Source: Saxidomus purpurata (Eukaryota; Mollusca; Bivalvia; Venerida; Veneridae). Taken from it: 64,000 nucleotides of DNA. The notes below the pieces were generated by a model, which worked only from the letters and a program-made list of their open reading frames with translations, did not search any database and was not told where the DNA came from. Of the stretch, positions 24,416-37,607 are shown one piece after another (position 1 is the stretch's first letter; the number at the start of each line of letters is the position of its first letter). The translations under genes and the position numbers were made by a program. The DNA lies in assembly GCA_022818135.1 (NCBI GenBank), contig JAFMSR010000015.1, positions 455,316-519,315 of the forward strand, read 5' to 3'.

Positions 24416-27400
24416 ATGAGATTTCAGCTATCAGTGATCACCTGGATGAACATCTTGCATCTTGTATCTTCAAAGAAAGAAGACTCCCCTTCCATACAGA
24501 AGCTTAAGGCATCATGTAAGGAGGCGGCCACCTGTCCTGTCAGCTTCCCCAAGGAAGACCTGAAGGAGAGACTCACTCCCATGCAGTACAAAGTCACCCA
24601 AGAAAAGGGAACAGAAAGGTATGAGGTCTTGAGTTGTGAAACTAATTTAACTTTAACCCCTGCTATATTTTTAAAATGGACTTGTCCGTCTTTCAAATTG
24701 GACAATACCAGTGATTATTTGTAGGGGTGGTCAGTGAAAATTGGTGCCGACCCACTTCGGACCATGGACACTTCGGACCACATTTTACGGACACTTCGGA
24801 CCAGATTTATAGACACTTCGGACCAGATTTATAGACACTTCGGACCATGAAAATATATTGTCGCAAACTCTGATATGACACTTCGGACCATGAAAATATT
24901 ATAGCAAAATATTATGTGACACTTCGGACCACAAAATCGTAATGATTTTATTATTATTTATAATCTTCTCATTTTGGCACCGCCACTGACGATAAATTTC
25001 CCAATGTTGATTAAAAACAATTTATTAAAAAACCCAAACATCAAATCAATTACTAAATTAGAATTTAAGGCCGCGTAATATCAAACAGAACGATTTAAAA
25101 TTTTCTTTGAAAATTAAAAAAATTTAAAGAAGGCGTGAGTTTAGCAGTTGATTAATTGCAAAGATTCTTAATTCTTGTAAAGATTATGAACTAAAGTTGT
25201 TTAACTAATAATGTAGACAACAAAAACGAAATTTTAGATGAATTTAGGTAAATTTCAGGTCTAGTAACATTATTTATTCAAATTGTCATGTTCATTGACT
25301 ATTTACGATTTCTTTGCAGAATGTGTATAATATCAAATGTGGAAATATTTTGTGAAGGTTGCTATTTCATGGTTAAAACTTTTGCAATTTTTATTATCAT
25401 AGTGCTTTTTGTTTTCTACTCAGAAATTTTAGAGAACTGGATAATTATGTAGATTTTGTAGTAGTCAGTTAATTGAAAGTGAGACTCATTTTGTGATAGG
25501 CTGTTCATTTTATAGACATATTCGATTTGATTGTTTTGCAGATGTTTATGGGACTGTTATTTTGGAGTTATAACTATGTCAATATTTATCATTCTAGGAG
25601 TATAAATCAATAATTACTGTTTTATTTAAAATTATGATGGTCAGTTTGTACGGTAATATCACCATTTTACATAATCTTTTCATAATTACTTTGTCAATTT
25701 GACACTACACAACGCTCTTTTAAAAAGGTGCGAGACAGTGACCGAACGTGTCAATTGTTAAAACAACAACTTGTTACAATGTTGGCAAATTACAGCCGCA
25801 ATTTACGATATAAACAATTTGCAATACAAACATCGACATACACAAAGTAATCAATGAATTTTAATATGTTATACTCCTAGTTAAACGATTATAAACTTAA
25901 AAATTATAACATTTTAAATAAAGATATATTATAATGTGAAATTAATTTTGTTTTATTTCTATGATTTATAATGATTACAAATCTGGTCCGAAGTGTCTAC
26001 AAATCTGGTCCGAAGTGTCTCTAAATCTGGTCCGAAGTGTCTGGTCCGAAATGTCCATGGTCTGAAGTGTCCGTAATTCGTGAAAATTTACTTAATAGTG
26101 AACAAGGACAGCCTGCATAGATCTGCACTGGCGGCAAAGGCAGAATTAGTTGCCAACAGGAGGGAAAGGATTAAAGGCTGAGTACTGTTAAAGGCTCAGT
26201 ACTGTTAATTTCTTTTCCTTGGTGTTGGATTGACAATGGTTATAAAACAATTTCATAGGGATCAGTTTAATTTCCCTAGCTTCAGGTTTAATGATGTTTC
26301 AAAACTCTGTCAGAGACAAATTTCAATTTCCTGGCTTCTGATTGGGTAACCTTGTAAACCATCCGAGAATTTTGATTAGCTTCTTTTTCATTAAAAGCAG
26401 TAAGAGCGGGTCAGTGTGGTATATTATGATAATACTTTGACTGGACTGGTAAAAGGACTGGTTGCCTGTCTTGTCAGTTGTCACTGTTTAATACTGTCTT
26501 TGGACAATGTAGTTTTGTACTGCATGGGTAAAAAATCTGCCTTAGTTCGGTTATTTGTTATCCAATACACAGTTATAAAGGAATGAGAAATAAATTCTTA
26601 GCCTGGAACATAACAATAAAGAAGTTATATTATTGAGTCCATATTTAGATTTATAATGGAAATCCTGTGTTTTGGTTTTGCAGCTAGTAGCAATGTAGAT
26701 CAGCCTGCATGGTAAAGTGATTAAAGACAGAGAGTGAACATTTATGTGTTTATAGGGTAGACAACATACATTGTATTTCTTTTCCTTTGCTAAAATTCGA
26801 TTCTTTTGTTCTAGGGGAAGTTTTGGCTATGTTTGACTGCTTAGTATCAATGTAAAAAACTTATGAAAGAATAAAAAGATTGTTATGTGACTCTTCTCAT
26901 ATATTTACAGACCTTTCTCAGGACAATATGTCAGCCACAAAGAAGAGGGATCATACAGATGTGTGGTGTGTGGGAATCGTATTTTCTCATCCGATACAAA
27001 GTTTAACTCGCACTCTGGATGGCCATCCTTCTCAGATGTCCTTCAGACAGAGAGTGTGACCTTGGCCGATGACACTTCACATGGTAGGTAGTGTGTGGAA
27101 TGCTTTACTATACATTTTGAAGTGCTTTATCTGTATTTGTAATAAATATCTGATTTTCAGTGTGTACTCTAATCTGTTAGAAACTGCTGTATGGGATGTT
27201 TCTGCAGCGAATTCTGCTAGAAATGACTTCAAATGAGTGTCTAACCTGTAACAGGCAGATTTTCCTGTAGGGTTAAGGGTTTTACTGTTTAGTGCAGACT
27301 AAGATTCTCACATCTGTGCAGACTTCAGTATGTTTTTAAAAGAAGCTAGTATTGTAAGGGATTCCTTTTGATATATTGCCTTGAAATGCTCCCTTCATGA

Positions 27401-27661
27401 CCCTTTTCCTTGAGGCGTCCCCATAGGCCCCTACCCACACCCATCAATCATTCTTTACTGCAAGATTGTAAAACCTGAATGACTATCATTTTAGGTATGA
27501 GGCGTGTTGAAGTTACTTGTGCAAAATGTGGGGCACACCTGGGGCATTTATTTGAGGACGGGCCCCAACCAACCGGAAAGCGTTACTGCATTAATTCAGC
27601 TGCCCTAGATTTTGAAAAGAACGATAACCAGAAACAAATTAAACTGAAATCTGAGTTGTGA
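24416..27661 (+). CDS. MSRB3: Methionine-R-sulfoxide reductase B, copy B (MsrB3-type, KSEL tail)
   Basis: Coding exons are 24416-24618, 26911-27083 and 27495-27661, GT-AG and in phase (180 aa). The order is a signal-like segment (residues 1-18, [18 protein letters not shown]), a linker, then the SelR domain. That domain starts at [20 protein letters not shown], with zinc pairs CVVC and CAKC, the conserved [17 protein letters not shown] and the catalytic Cys in RYCINSAAL. The usual SG before GWPSF reads as SHS. The last four residues, KSEL, form a KDEL-type retention signal; vertebrate MSRB3A likewise ends KAEL. With the N-terminal segment this points to an ER-resident enzyme. The ATG lies in the exon opened by the acceptor at 24403-24404; an upstream non-coding exon is likely but not found. 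A poly(A) signal AATAAA is at 27687-27692. The symbol rests on this architecture, not on a search. Confidence 0.93.
24743..26079. mobile_element. 1337-bp non-autonomous element with inverted arrays of ACACTTCGGACCA, in intron 1 of MsrB copy B
   Basis: It is flanked by a perfect 9-bp duplication GTGAAAATT at 24734-24742 and 26080-26088. The matching intron of copy A keeps an empty site near 14627-14642. The left end carries about seven copies of a 13-base ACACTTCGGACCA motif spaced by short AT-rich runs, and the right end carries about five copies in inverse orientation. The 1-kb middle is AT-rich without a long ORF. A 9-bp duplication and repeated terminal arrays recall Mutator-like or foldback elements; the class is inferred. 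Confidence 0.85.
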
Positions 27662-28933
27662 TTTGTAAAAATAGAAAATTTGTTTAAATAAAATTCTTTG
27701 CTAAGAATGCCATTAGTTCACTTTTTTACCATGTATTCCGGAGTCTTAGCCTCTATGCAAATAAATAGTTCCAACACAGATTTGCAAAAATTGGACAGAC
27801 TTTCTGTACATATTTTAGGAGACTCAGAATTTTCACCAGCTTTAGTGGTTGTCCAGAAAATGTTGATCAAGCAATCTTTGTGTTGGTGTTCCTCCAACAG
27901 TAACCCTGATGTTTGCCAAATAACCTTAACTTTATGGCAGCGGCTAGGTGAATCGAGCTACTTTTGGTCTAGGCAGCCAGACTATATTTTATACAGACTT
28001 ATGTGGCCTCATTCTTGATAGTTTCACTGATATCAGATTAATTTCGAGTCATGTGTTTGGAAGGTTGTGTGATAAAGTATAAATCTATCACATAATACTT
28101 TGTTAAGCTTTCTTAAGCATAAGTTGCATTGACTATTTGAATCACGTTGCATTCCAGTTTGTCATATAGCTTCGAGCACTTGTTATATCTCTCAGTTAAA
28201 TTTTCACTTTCAATTTTCATTTTTATGAGTTTGTTAGACAATAACCATTTTCTCATGGATTTCTCCACTTCTACTTTTGAATAAAATGAATATAATATGA
28301 CAATGTAGTTGAAAAAAAACCCAAGAAACCTCAGCCTATGATTTAATCATGATAATAATGATCTGGCTACCTAAACCAACAGTCCCTGAATGTTTAGGTT
28401 AATTTAAAAACTATATCTTCTTCTTAGAAAGCCAGATTTTGAAATCACTTTATTGGAATTATGCTTATTTGTCCCTGTGCCACAGCAAGAGATAGTGCTT
28501 CTTTATAAAGCATGGCTATTAGGGAGTGGTGTAGCCTATAATCTTGATAAAAAGGTGAAATGCTTATGAAAGTGTCGCCTCCGTTCAAATGACAAGTCAT
28601 TTATTACTGATGAACCACCTTCTTTGGCACATTTACATCCTGAATCCTATATGCAAATGTCGGGCACCACCATGGTAGGCAAACAGTAACCATATTTAAA
28701 CTATTTGGCAGCTTTCCAGCCAGCCGTACCTTCACTGGTATTTGAACCTTTCATGTCCTGCTTCCAAGGAAGTTGGATTCCACAGACTTTATCGTTATTT
28801 CCCTTTTTAGATAAAGTCCAAGATAACAAAATTGCAAGTAGGTTGTATCAGTTGGAATCCTCTGTCTTTATTGTTGTATCAATAGACTAAGGGGGACAAT
28901 TCATATAAGTTGTAGATATGATTATATTTATAG

Positions 28934-29073
28934 GAGAGAAAAGAGTAGAAGTGAAATGTGCTGACTGTAAAGCTCATCTAGGTCACGTGTTTGATGATGG
29001 ACCGAAGCCGACAGGGGTACGATTCTGCGTTAACTCGGCATCTCTAGATTTCAAGAAAGAAACAACCGTATGA
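28934..29073 (+). CDS. Additional last exon of MsrB (3b), no retention tail
   Basis: After an acceptor TTTATAG the sequence encodes [19 protein letters not shown], then [20 protein letters not shown] and KKETTV before TGA at 29071-29073. The splice phase equals that of exon 3 in both MsrB copies, and the zinc Cys pair (CADC) and catalytic Cys (RFCVNS) are present. Joined to exons 1 and 2 of copy B it gives a 171-aa protein without KSEL. It lies beyond the duplicated segment and exists once. It may be an alternative terminal exon of copy B, or the last trace of a further gene. Transcripts joining 27083 to 28934 would settle this. Confidence 0.8.
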
Positions 29074-32000
29074 CAACGGTCATAATGCCAGTTGTGAGAT
29101 TTGTTTGAATGTCTCAATGTTACCATGGTTACTGCTGATTTTTTGTCATACTACAGTAAATACATTGTGTATGCTATTGCGGAAGAATACCAGACCAAAA
29201 ACAATGAATCTGTCACAGTGTATCACACTTGTTCACAGTTTCAAGGTCTGTCCGCTGCTGTAACCTGAATGATTAATTCTATCTGCGCACAGTATTATGA
29301 TTTCCATAGCATTTTCAATATCAAATGACCATAGAACAATGGTTGACATAATATCTTTCAATATCACATGATAACAAGTTTATCCACAATGAATGGACAC
29401 GGTTAAATTGACCACTGTGACAAGTGACCGAAACACTCTTTTAGTGTGGTCAGTTTTCTTTGGACAGACAAAGTGAAACTCATTGCAGTAAGTGCTCTTT
29501 ATAGAGATGAACAACGTGTATGTACCTAAGCACTTTGTAATGCAGTTATCATCCTTTTCCTGATACAGGTGAGAGGCTGGGATCCTGTGGGCTTCCTACA
29601 GCCACTCTCCCCTGCCCCACCCCTGAGGGGAAAACAATGATAAGTGCATCATGTATATGGTATGCTATGTAAGTACATCTAACCTACAAAAGACATCAGC
29701 AGCATGTATTATCTATCTAGGTATTAAGACATTTTCCACATGTGTACAATGTATGAGTCATATACATGTACTGTTAAACATCTTTTAGCAAGACAGTGGA
29801 GGACATTATTGTAGATACTCCATCTAATGTTGGACACCTGTCAGAAAAGACTAATTATGGTAAAATTATACAATATATTTTGCTATTAAGCTTTGAATTT
29901 TGTCTGGAGTTTTCTTTAAATGTCTAAATGAAAAATCTTAGTTGAATTCAATGATTGTTGTAAGACAATTCTTTAAACTCGGTATCAGTTTATGTCATAC
30001 AATCAAAGACATTAGAATCTTGACTTTTGCCATATTTGACCCGTGTGACAGGTGTCCCTAACTCATGTTTTCATGTCACACTGCTTTCCACTTATATACC
30101 AAAATTTTTGTTTGTTTCTTGTTAACAAGGGATCTGTGCAATTTATTCAAACAAATCTCATTCAACTGGCAGCCATTTTACTTATATGACATGTGTCATT
30201 ATTTAGTAATTGCCTTATATAGAATAGATTATCTAGATACAGCTTAGGTACCAACAGTGTATTAATTAGTACAGATTTTTTCTTCCATTCTATTCCACTG
30301 TTCACTATTCAGTAAGCTAGTTTTGTATGAAAAAAGTAAAAAAGATACAATCCTAGATGTACATGTAAGTATAGGTTATAAGGTCTATTATACAAGACCA
30401 AACACACTTATTGCTAACGTTCCCTTGCAATAAGTGTGTATTTTCCTGTAATATGGACCTATAACCAGCTTACAGTTTGTCCAATCTGCTGACAAGTTTT
30501 GTATGGAAATATACAGTTCGAGATTTAGGATGTAGCTTGTTGCTGTGATGTCACAGTCCTATATAGTTCCTTTCATATTGAACAGATTGAGTCAATATGG
30601 AAAATACATCTTGCTTTCTTTAATGAAATTGGAGCATTGATATGGTTGAATCAGAAAGTAGGGCAAACTGTAAGAAACTTTGCAAGATCAAGATGGTAGC
30701 CTGTTGTAACTGTGGATACTGTTTTCATGATTGATAAATATTTAGAGCCTTATTTGACATAATATTTGTATAATTTTTATGCAGTTGTACACTTTAATGT
30801 ACACACAATTCAACATTAATTTTTTAGTAATCATGAATCTAGAATTATTTACAGAAATGGACATTTATTCAGGGGAAGATTGTCACTGTAAGATGATTAG
30901 ATTGTAACTGTAACTATCCACGGTAGGGAGAATTTACAGTGTATTAGGTTTATGAACTACAAGTTGGCAAACATAAAGCCCGCTTTTTATGGTTGGTAAA
31001 TAAATTTTTAAAAGACTTTTCTGAATTTTGTACATAGATGTGTAATTTATAATATAATGGTAAGCATACCTTTGAGAGGAATAATTGTTAAAATGGAGAT
31101 TTTGATGTGTTGTTTGTTTGAAGTTTTTTTTTGCAGATGAAAAAATACAATTTACTTTTATTTGAGTTTATTTTTGTTAACAAACAGAAGGAAAAGAATA
31201 TGTTTGCATTGTCTATTAATATTATACACGGAATGTTTTATAAGTATAATCACTGTTTTGAATAGATTGTAGCAATAAACGATTTAGGACAGGGCTGTCT
31301 AATTAACTGGAGAACCAGTCATTGTTCAGTTATTAGCTCTCACTGGTTCAGGTTTTGCAGACTGAGATCTGTTATGAAATAATACATGACATGTTTTAAT
31401 CAGAGAGACAGTGCCAGAACCTAACTACTGCTGGTTCCAGTCAGTTTAGGATGGCTTTCTGTCAGTCTCAAAAAGAAATTTCATAAAAGAACTAGTTTTT
31501 AGGTTATTTACATGTACCTTTCATTCTGTTAGATATGGAAATACAATTTAGTTTTTAAAGATAAGATTTTCACAAAGTCCTGGATAAGCTTTGTTCTAAC
31601 TTTTACTTTTAATCTGGTACTATTCGAAGAACATATCAGCTTGATATATTGAAATTTTGCTTTTTGAATGTTCCTTTTGTAAGATGAATTTTCTTTTCCA
31701 TATTTTTCATTTCCTATTCTAATATAAAGCCTTGATTTTATGCTGATTTACTTTACTGACTTTGATCAGCATAGTCAACTTTGTATGAAGTATTTAGCGG
31801 TGAATATGACAGAATGCTTTACCCGTGCCAAGATGATTATTTTTATAGGCTTTGTAGTTTTTTAAAACTTTTCTATGCTGTAGTTAACATTTGCTTTGTA
31901 TCTTGCCAATGTCTGGTTTAGTTGCATGTACATTGTATTACATTGTATTACTGCCTCTTTATTATCTGTCAAGCAATCAAGGACGGAAAAAAATGTATAG

Positions 32001-34700
32001 AGAAAGGCAAGTCTCAGAGCTTTGATTACCTGTGATTGGTTGATTTTGAAATTTGAATTCAAAATTTTTAAAGAGGGGGGGGGGGGTGAAGACACGTCTT
32101 TAACCAAGTCTGTTGGGGGGGGGGGTTTTTTTAAAAAAAAATATATACAAATTGTCGGACGAAATTTCCAGGGTGAAGAGGCACAAATGGGGTTCCAGAG
32201 AAAAAATTATTTCCTTTAATGACAGTTTTACCATTATCAGTGTGATAATAAACTCTTTGGTTATTTGTGCATTTCCAGCAAAAAAACTCACCCAAGTTGT
32301 TTATTCAGAAACTCTTTGTGTTTGTAGGCCAAGGCAGGGATCATCAAATGAAGCCTGCTCAAGTAAAATATTGCGTTACATTGGTGTTTCAGATATAATG
32401 TCTGTAGATCCAGGTTTCTAGCAACATTATTTTAGTAATTTCCTAAAGAGTGATAAAGTCTGTTTGCTGGAAAAATGCTTCTTCAGTGTTCAATCAGTTG
32501 TGTTGGAAAAATCCACAGATTTGATATGGTATCGAGTGCACACTGTTAGCTCTGACAAACTGACAAAGACTTGACGTGTCACAGAAATGAAAAATTGTGC
32601 ACTTTTTTTGAAAAACTAAAAATTTAATTACAAGGTGTTGCTTCTGTTTTGGTGTAGGAAGAAATGCTGATCCCCCTCAGGTAAATGTTGAACATACAGC
32701 ATAACATGTGCAGAACATAATATTTTTTGTTGTTTCTTTTTTTAGTGCTCTAGACAATGGAATTTTCTCACTCAGGTGTTGTTAAGTTCAAATCATTAGG
32801 TTAGGCCGTTAGTAATTTACTGTGCCATGGTTTAAGAATGTTAATAGAGCTTCTCAAATTCTAAATCATCTTTGACCTTTGCAATGTTACAGATATAAGA
32901 CAAGCTTGTTGGTTTCTTGTCTTACATTGTAATTATCCTTAACCATGATTGACCTAAATTTCTCAAGTGGACTTGTCCTCTCTCAGTTTGGACAGTACCA
33001 TACTGCTCAGCAAATATTTATTGACTCAATATCATGGGCAGGTTACAATGATATGTAGGTTGATCATGGTCTGCATGAAGACAGGTTCATTTGATGCCAG
33101 GGTAAATATTTTAGTCCTTAAGATATTTTAATAGCACACCTGTAACCAACAGATAGTACTGTCCGAAGGAAAGGTTGATTGTTTCAATTAAAAAAATCAA
33201 GTTCAATTGTAGTTAAACTCCTTAATGTGTTTAAAGCTGTTTTACTGATTTTGTAATAAAATATATCTTCATTGATAAACTATCAAAACTGAGCTTTTAG
33301 ATAGACATAATCAAATTTGTTGTATATTATTTCTTGTATACACTATAATCATGGGAAGCTTTTGTAGTCAGCTCATGTTGAACTATTTAGTGCAATTGTC
33401 TTATTATGTGATAGTAAAAGTGTCTAGGTCTTTTATCAAAATTATACGTGTTTATGTTATTTTGTATTCATTCAGATTCTTTAAGTATGATGTATACATG
33501 AAGGTAACACATCTTTACCTTGATATTTAAATGTAATGTATTGAAATTGTACATGACCTTGTGATATGAAGGAATTCAGTCATGCCTTAAAGAGAAGGAT
33601 TTAAAAAATACATTGAATACTTAATCAGGGCTTCCTCTGCCATTTGCCTTTGTCACCAAATGCAGCAAATTATGCAGTGGTAGAAGAAAATTTAAAATAT
33701 GTGACAATAATCCTTACATCAATGGCCTAATAAACTTGTGTTATTTAACTGAAAACAACTGTATTTGTTATGCATAAAAATGAAAACATAATTTTAACAT
33801 TGGCAAAAAAGTGGAGACAAATTTTCAATATCCCAGAGGCCCTACGGGAGTTTAAAACTATTCATAACAAAAAGTGTTTAATATGCTAGAGACAAACCAT
33901 TATATCAAAAATATAAATATACATGTTGGAACATTTTAAGTCAAAAGTCCAACTGAATCCTCTATACTAGATTTTCTAGTGTTGCAAATTCATGTATATT
34001 AGCAGCAGATTTGCTGTATTATTATTGTGTTTTATCTACTTAAATGCAGATGTAGCAGATTTTGTATCTTTATGTTTGGATGAAGTGTATATTTCTTACA
34101 TCGTTAGAACAAAAGTTTTTCATTTTGAGCCTACTGTTGATTACAATTATTTTAGATACTTTTGTAGTCACACTAAAGAGTAATTTAAGTGACTTTACCC
34201 TTCAAAGTTATCATCATGACTATAAGAAAAGACATGTAATACTGATTTATACTCGGAGAAGAATTAGTCTGAACAAAGTATATGATCAAAACAGATTAAA
34301 CCTTGTCAGAATTGATCATTGACCAGTTCACATATTTTATAAGGATTTAAAGCTGTTCGCTCTCAGATTTTGGTAAGAAAAAATAAGTTCTTCAAACTGT
34401 ATGTAAATAACGTATTTTAGAACATATGGTAGTATAAAAGGGCTCCAGTATAAATTCATGTCATGTATATCTCTAAATTTTAAAAAATACGCTACCAAAT
34501 TCAAAAGCATTGCAAACGCTTTTGAAATTTCAATATAAACATATAGTGTAGCGGTGCCGTGTAACCGACCTTTTCAATCGATTTCTGCAAATTCCTACCT
34601 AGATTTTTGCTTATTTTTTTCCCTAGCCTTTAGTTTTATATTTACGAATAAGAATGTCAATATTCTTGAAAAATATTTTTTTCAACAGTAACTGAGAGCG
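29074..34700. other. Gene-poor AT-rich stretch downstream of MsrB
   Basis: No coding exon is supported. The first part may be 3' UTR of transcripts using exon 3b. Poly-G runs occur at about 32075-32086 and 32114-32125 and cause chance ORFs. A decayed copy of the dispersed GATCATG repeat lies at about 32940-33120. Small ORFs such as those at 30065 and 34062 are low-complexity AT-rich reading and are not called. Confidence 0.4.
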
Positions 34701-34713
34701 AGCAGCTTTAAAG

Positions 34714-34945
34714 GCAAAAGAAATGCAACTTTATCAGTTTGTTATCATTTGTAAAAAAGAACGGCAGCATGCAATTTTCATGAATTCTTGCAGGTGGTAA
34801 AGTTCACTATCGGGCTGCATAAAATTACCATGAACTAAAAAATGTAATGAATCGAAAACTGTTTTCAATTTGTCTCTTATTACCAACCTTGATCTACCCA
34901 AGTGCGTTAATTTCAAGTTCAAAGGTAAAGTTGCATTTCTTTTGC
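34714..34945. mobile_element. 232-bp MITE with 20-bp terminal inverted repeats
   Basis: GCAAAAGAAATGCAACTTTA at 34714-34733 is exactly inverted at 34926-34945. The middle has no coding potential. No certain target duplication is seen. Size and structure fit a small MITE. Confidence 0.6.
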
Positions 34946-35004
34946 TAGTCAGCATATTTTCATTTCGGTGTGCCAGTAAGATAAGAAATTCCTTGTATGT
35001 TTTC

Positions 35005-35354
35005 ATAGCTGTCATTGTATTACATCTTGTTTGACCATAGCTGTCATTGTATTACATCTTGTTTGACCATAGCTGTCATTGTATTACATCTTGTTTGACC
35101 ATAGCTGTCATTGTATTACATCTTGTTTGACCATAGCTGTCATTGTATTACATCTTGTTGACCATAGCTGTCATTGTATTACATCTTGTTTGACCATAGC
35201 TGTCATTGTATTACATCTTGTTTGACCATAGCTGTCATTGTATTACATCTTGTTTGACCATAGCTGTCATTGTATTACATCTTGTTTGACCATAGCTGTC
35301 ATTGTATTACATCTTGTTTGACCATAGCTGTCATTGTATTACATCTTGTTTGAC
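35005..35354 (+). repeat. 32-bp minisatellite, about 11 nearly identical units
   Basis: The unit is ATAGCTGTCATTGTATTACA followed by TCTTGTTTGACC. About eleven copies stand head to tail with almost no differences; one unit lacks a single T. Near-identity implies recent expansion or ongoing conversion. There are no spacers between units, so it is not a CRISPR array. Confidence 0.93.
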
Positions 35355-35359
35355 CATAA

Positions 35360-37600
35360 TGCAATAGCCATTCTGAACGTTAACACAACTGAAGGAAGCA
35401 ATATCACTGTTAATCTACATTAATTCAGGAGCTTTCAGTCATGATATGTTACTTACTTACATTTTTTAAGTGTTTTTTATCAAAAATACCGGTATAATAT
35501 TGTTAAGGCCTAAATTGCCAATTTATGTATACACTGGCTGAACAGGCTTGGCAGGTTGAACTATGACATTTTTGTGCTCAAATTTACTCTAATACATAGA
35601 ATGTATGAATCAGAAGTGTTTCATAATGATGTTGGTAATGATACGTAAAAGCTGAGATTGAGCTCAAATAGAAGTTGCAATGGCAATTTTCACTATGATG
35701 ATTTTATTGATGATTATGGCCTAAGTTAATAAAACGTCTCTGTAATTCTCAAATTACTGGCTTTTGATTGGCTGACAGAAAGCTCGGTTTGAAAACTGAC
35801 CAATTAGCACACAGAGATTTGAGACTGTTTCATATGAGGAAATTGTCAAACACTTTGTTTCAGGGTTAGGTTGAGTGACACTGTGACTCGGGGACAGGGG
35901 AACTGTTGACCAGATAGATTTGGACAGAAGTACGCTTTAATATTTTGGAAAGCCTTGCCAAGTCTTGTGAATCTTAAATGGCAAAGATCTGTAATTCTTT
36001 ATTTTGATATTAGACAAATTATCGTAATCCATATCCACTGTGCATTTTTCTCTTGATAGTTTTGAGTATTTTATTTTGTATGTGCTTTACGTATATATAT
36101 TTTACATAATGATATGTGCTGATTTACTTGATTTTAATGATCTGATTTTTCCTCTGATATACCGAGTCTCGCCTCTTTCTTATATCCAGAAGGCAGTACT
36201 CTTATCAACTAAGTTTCACCATGTCTGTGTATGTAGAAACTGATGCATGATACAGTCAGGGGCTGGTAACTACTTGGGAATAGAGAATGATGGGAAAAGT
36301 ACATCTATATTTATAAAGGTGTTGGGTTCAGTTGTGGTGTTTTTTAGGCTGCATCATTACTTAGGTATATGCCGCTTTGTAACTGGTTTTCAGGGCTGTT
36401 CTTTTTATTAGGTATTACTACAAAAGTTTATGATTCAGACAATTGTCATAGCAACAAGAGGAAGCAGTCGATGCAGAAACTACCACAACTAGAATTAGCA
36501 AAAGTGATATTTTGTAAGCTGGAATTACATTTATTCTCAGTTACAAGCAACTTACTGTATCACTGCAACATACCACAAAATTGAGCTTTTTATTAAACAA
36601 AACTGATTCTGTCTTTTTACACTCTGAGATAATAAAAATCTGTTTTATACTTTGTGTTACTTATTCTCTTTGTGTTACTTACTCTCTTTGATTGATTTAC
36701 TCTCAGTCCTTTAAGACATGATGTCTTGTTCGTACTGTCATTATAGTAGAGTTAGTATTTTCACATTTGATGTTTAAGGTCCCAGGAGCACAATTACAAG
36801 TAGCTCTTATTTTACAAAGAATGATGTCTTACCAGTGGAAATAACATTTCAACCAAAACATTCCTAACTTTGCCTTTTCAATAGAGAAGTACATGTTAGA
36901 AATACAAAATGTATAACTTGCAGAATTTTTTTACATTGAAAATGCAAAAAATAAGAAATACTTTCTGGCAACTCTTTTTTTCGAAGAAACAACTTGAATA
37001 GAAAAGAAAGGTATATGTCATCATTGTTTTAGAGTGAATAGAACATGTTTATATCATTATCGTACCAGTATACTTATTTTAGTATATCAGTAAATTCAAA
37101 GTGAACCTGATGTACCCTTTTCATTTCGAGGTCAGATCACAGTGACAATAACCTTAAGAGTAGAACAGTGTCCAATTAACGAAGACAACGTTTTTCCCTA
37201 ATTTCATCAAATTTGGTAAGAAGATTACTCTTACCCAGCAAATTGTACTTTATCCATTTGTGCCCAGTATCTATTAAGATAGATATACGTTTTCAAACAG
37301 ATACGCTCCAAAGCAGACGACAAATAAAAAGTCGTCTGATCTCCTAGGAGTTATGTTGTTTACCTTTTTTTGATCGCAATTCTGCAAAACAAGAAATAGA
37401 CATGTCTAAATTGGAAGTTTGGAGTTCCCTATGTTAAAATCTTGTGTAAAAATGTGTTAATTTTATGGTCATTACGTCAAATGTCGAGAACATGAGGAAT
37501 GGTTTCATATTAATAACTAGAGAATGATTGGGCGTAGATTCATCAAAATGTGAAAGCTGGTATTGTAAAAACACTGACGAATAAAGGTCAATGTCATGGT
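35360..37600. other. No gene seen
   Basis: AT-rich sequence without a convincing exon. Around 35755-35830 there is a short inverted pair related to the CTGACCAAT repeat at the left edge of the window. A short direct repeat CTTTGTGTTACTTACTCTCT lies near 36660-36690. Confidence 0.35.
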
Positions 37601-37607
37601 GACATTT

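Larger units (their letters stand above)
10840..28550 (+). repeat. Tandem segmental duplication carrying the two MsrB genes
   Basis: Copy A spans about 10840-17270 and copy B about 17345-28550. Matching blocks in the same order include 10840-10885 with 17345-17400, 12006-12340 with 17405-17700, 12330-12660 with 18490-18740, 13220-13350 with 22340-22520, the MsrB exons with their introns, and 17150-17240 with 28435-28530. The copies differ by later insertions, listed separately. The outer limits are read by eye and could move by some tens of bases; a short extra duplicate of the 12150-12200 block at 17290-17340 blurs the junction. Confidence 0.85.

Noticed and set aside
28705..28890. 61-codon ORF ahead of MsrB exon 3b
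   Set aside because: No splice phase links it to MsrB and it has no domain; probably chance.
32022..32421. Overlapping ORFs around poly-G runs
   Set aside because: Created by homopolymer runs and AT-rich DNA; no protein-like frame or splice pattern.
35005..35354. Possible CRISPR array
   Set aside because: Units are strictly head to tail without spacers, and the genome is animal; it is a minisatellite. The same holds for 16505-16875 and 44330-44472.
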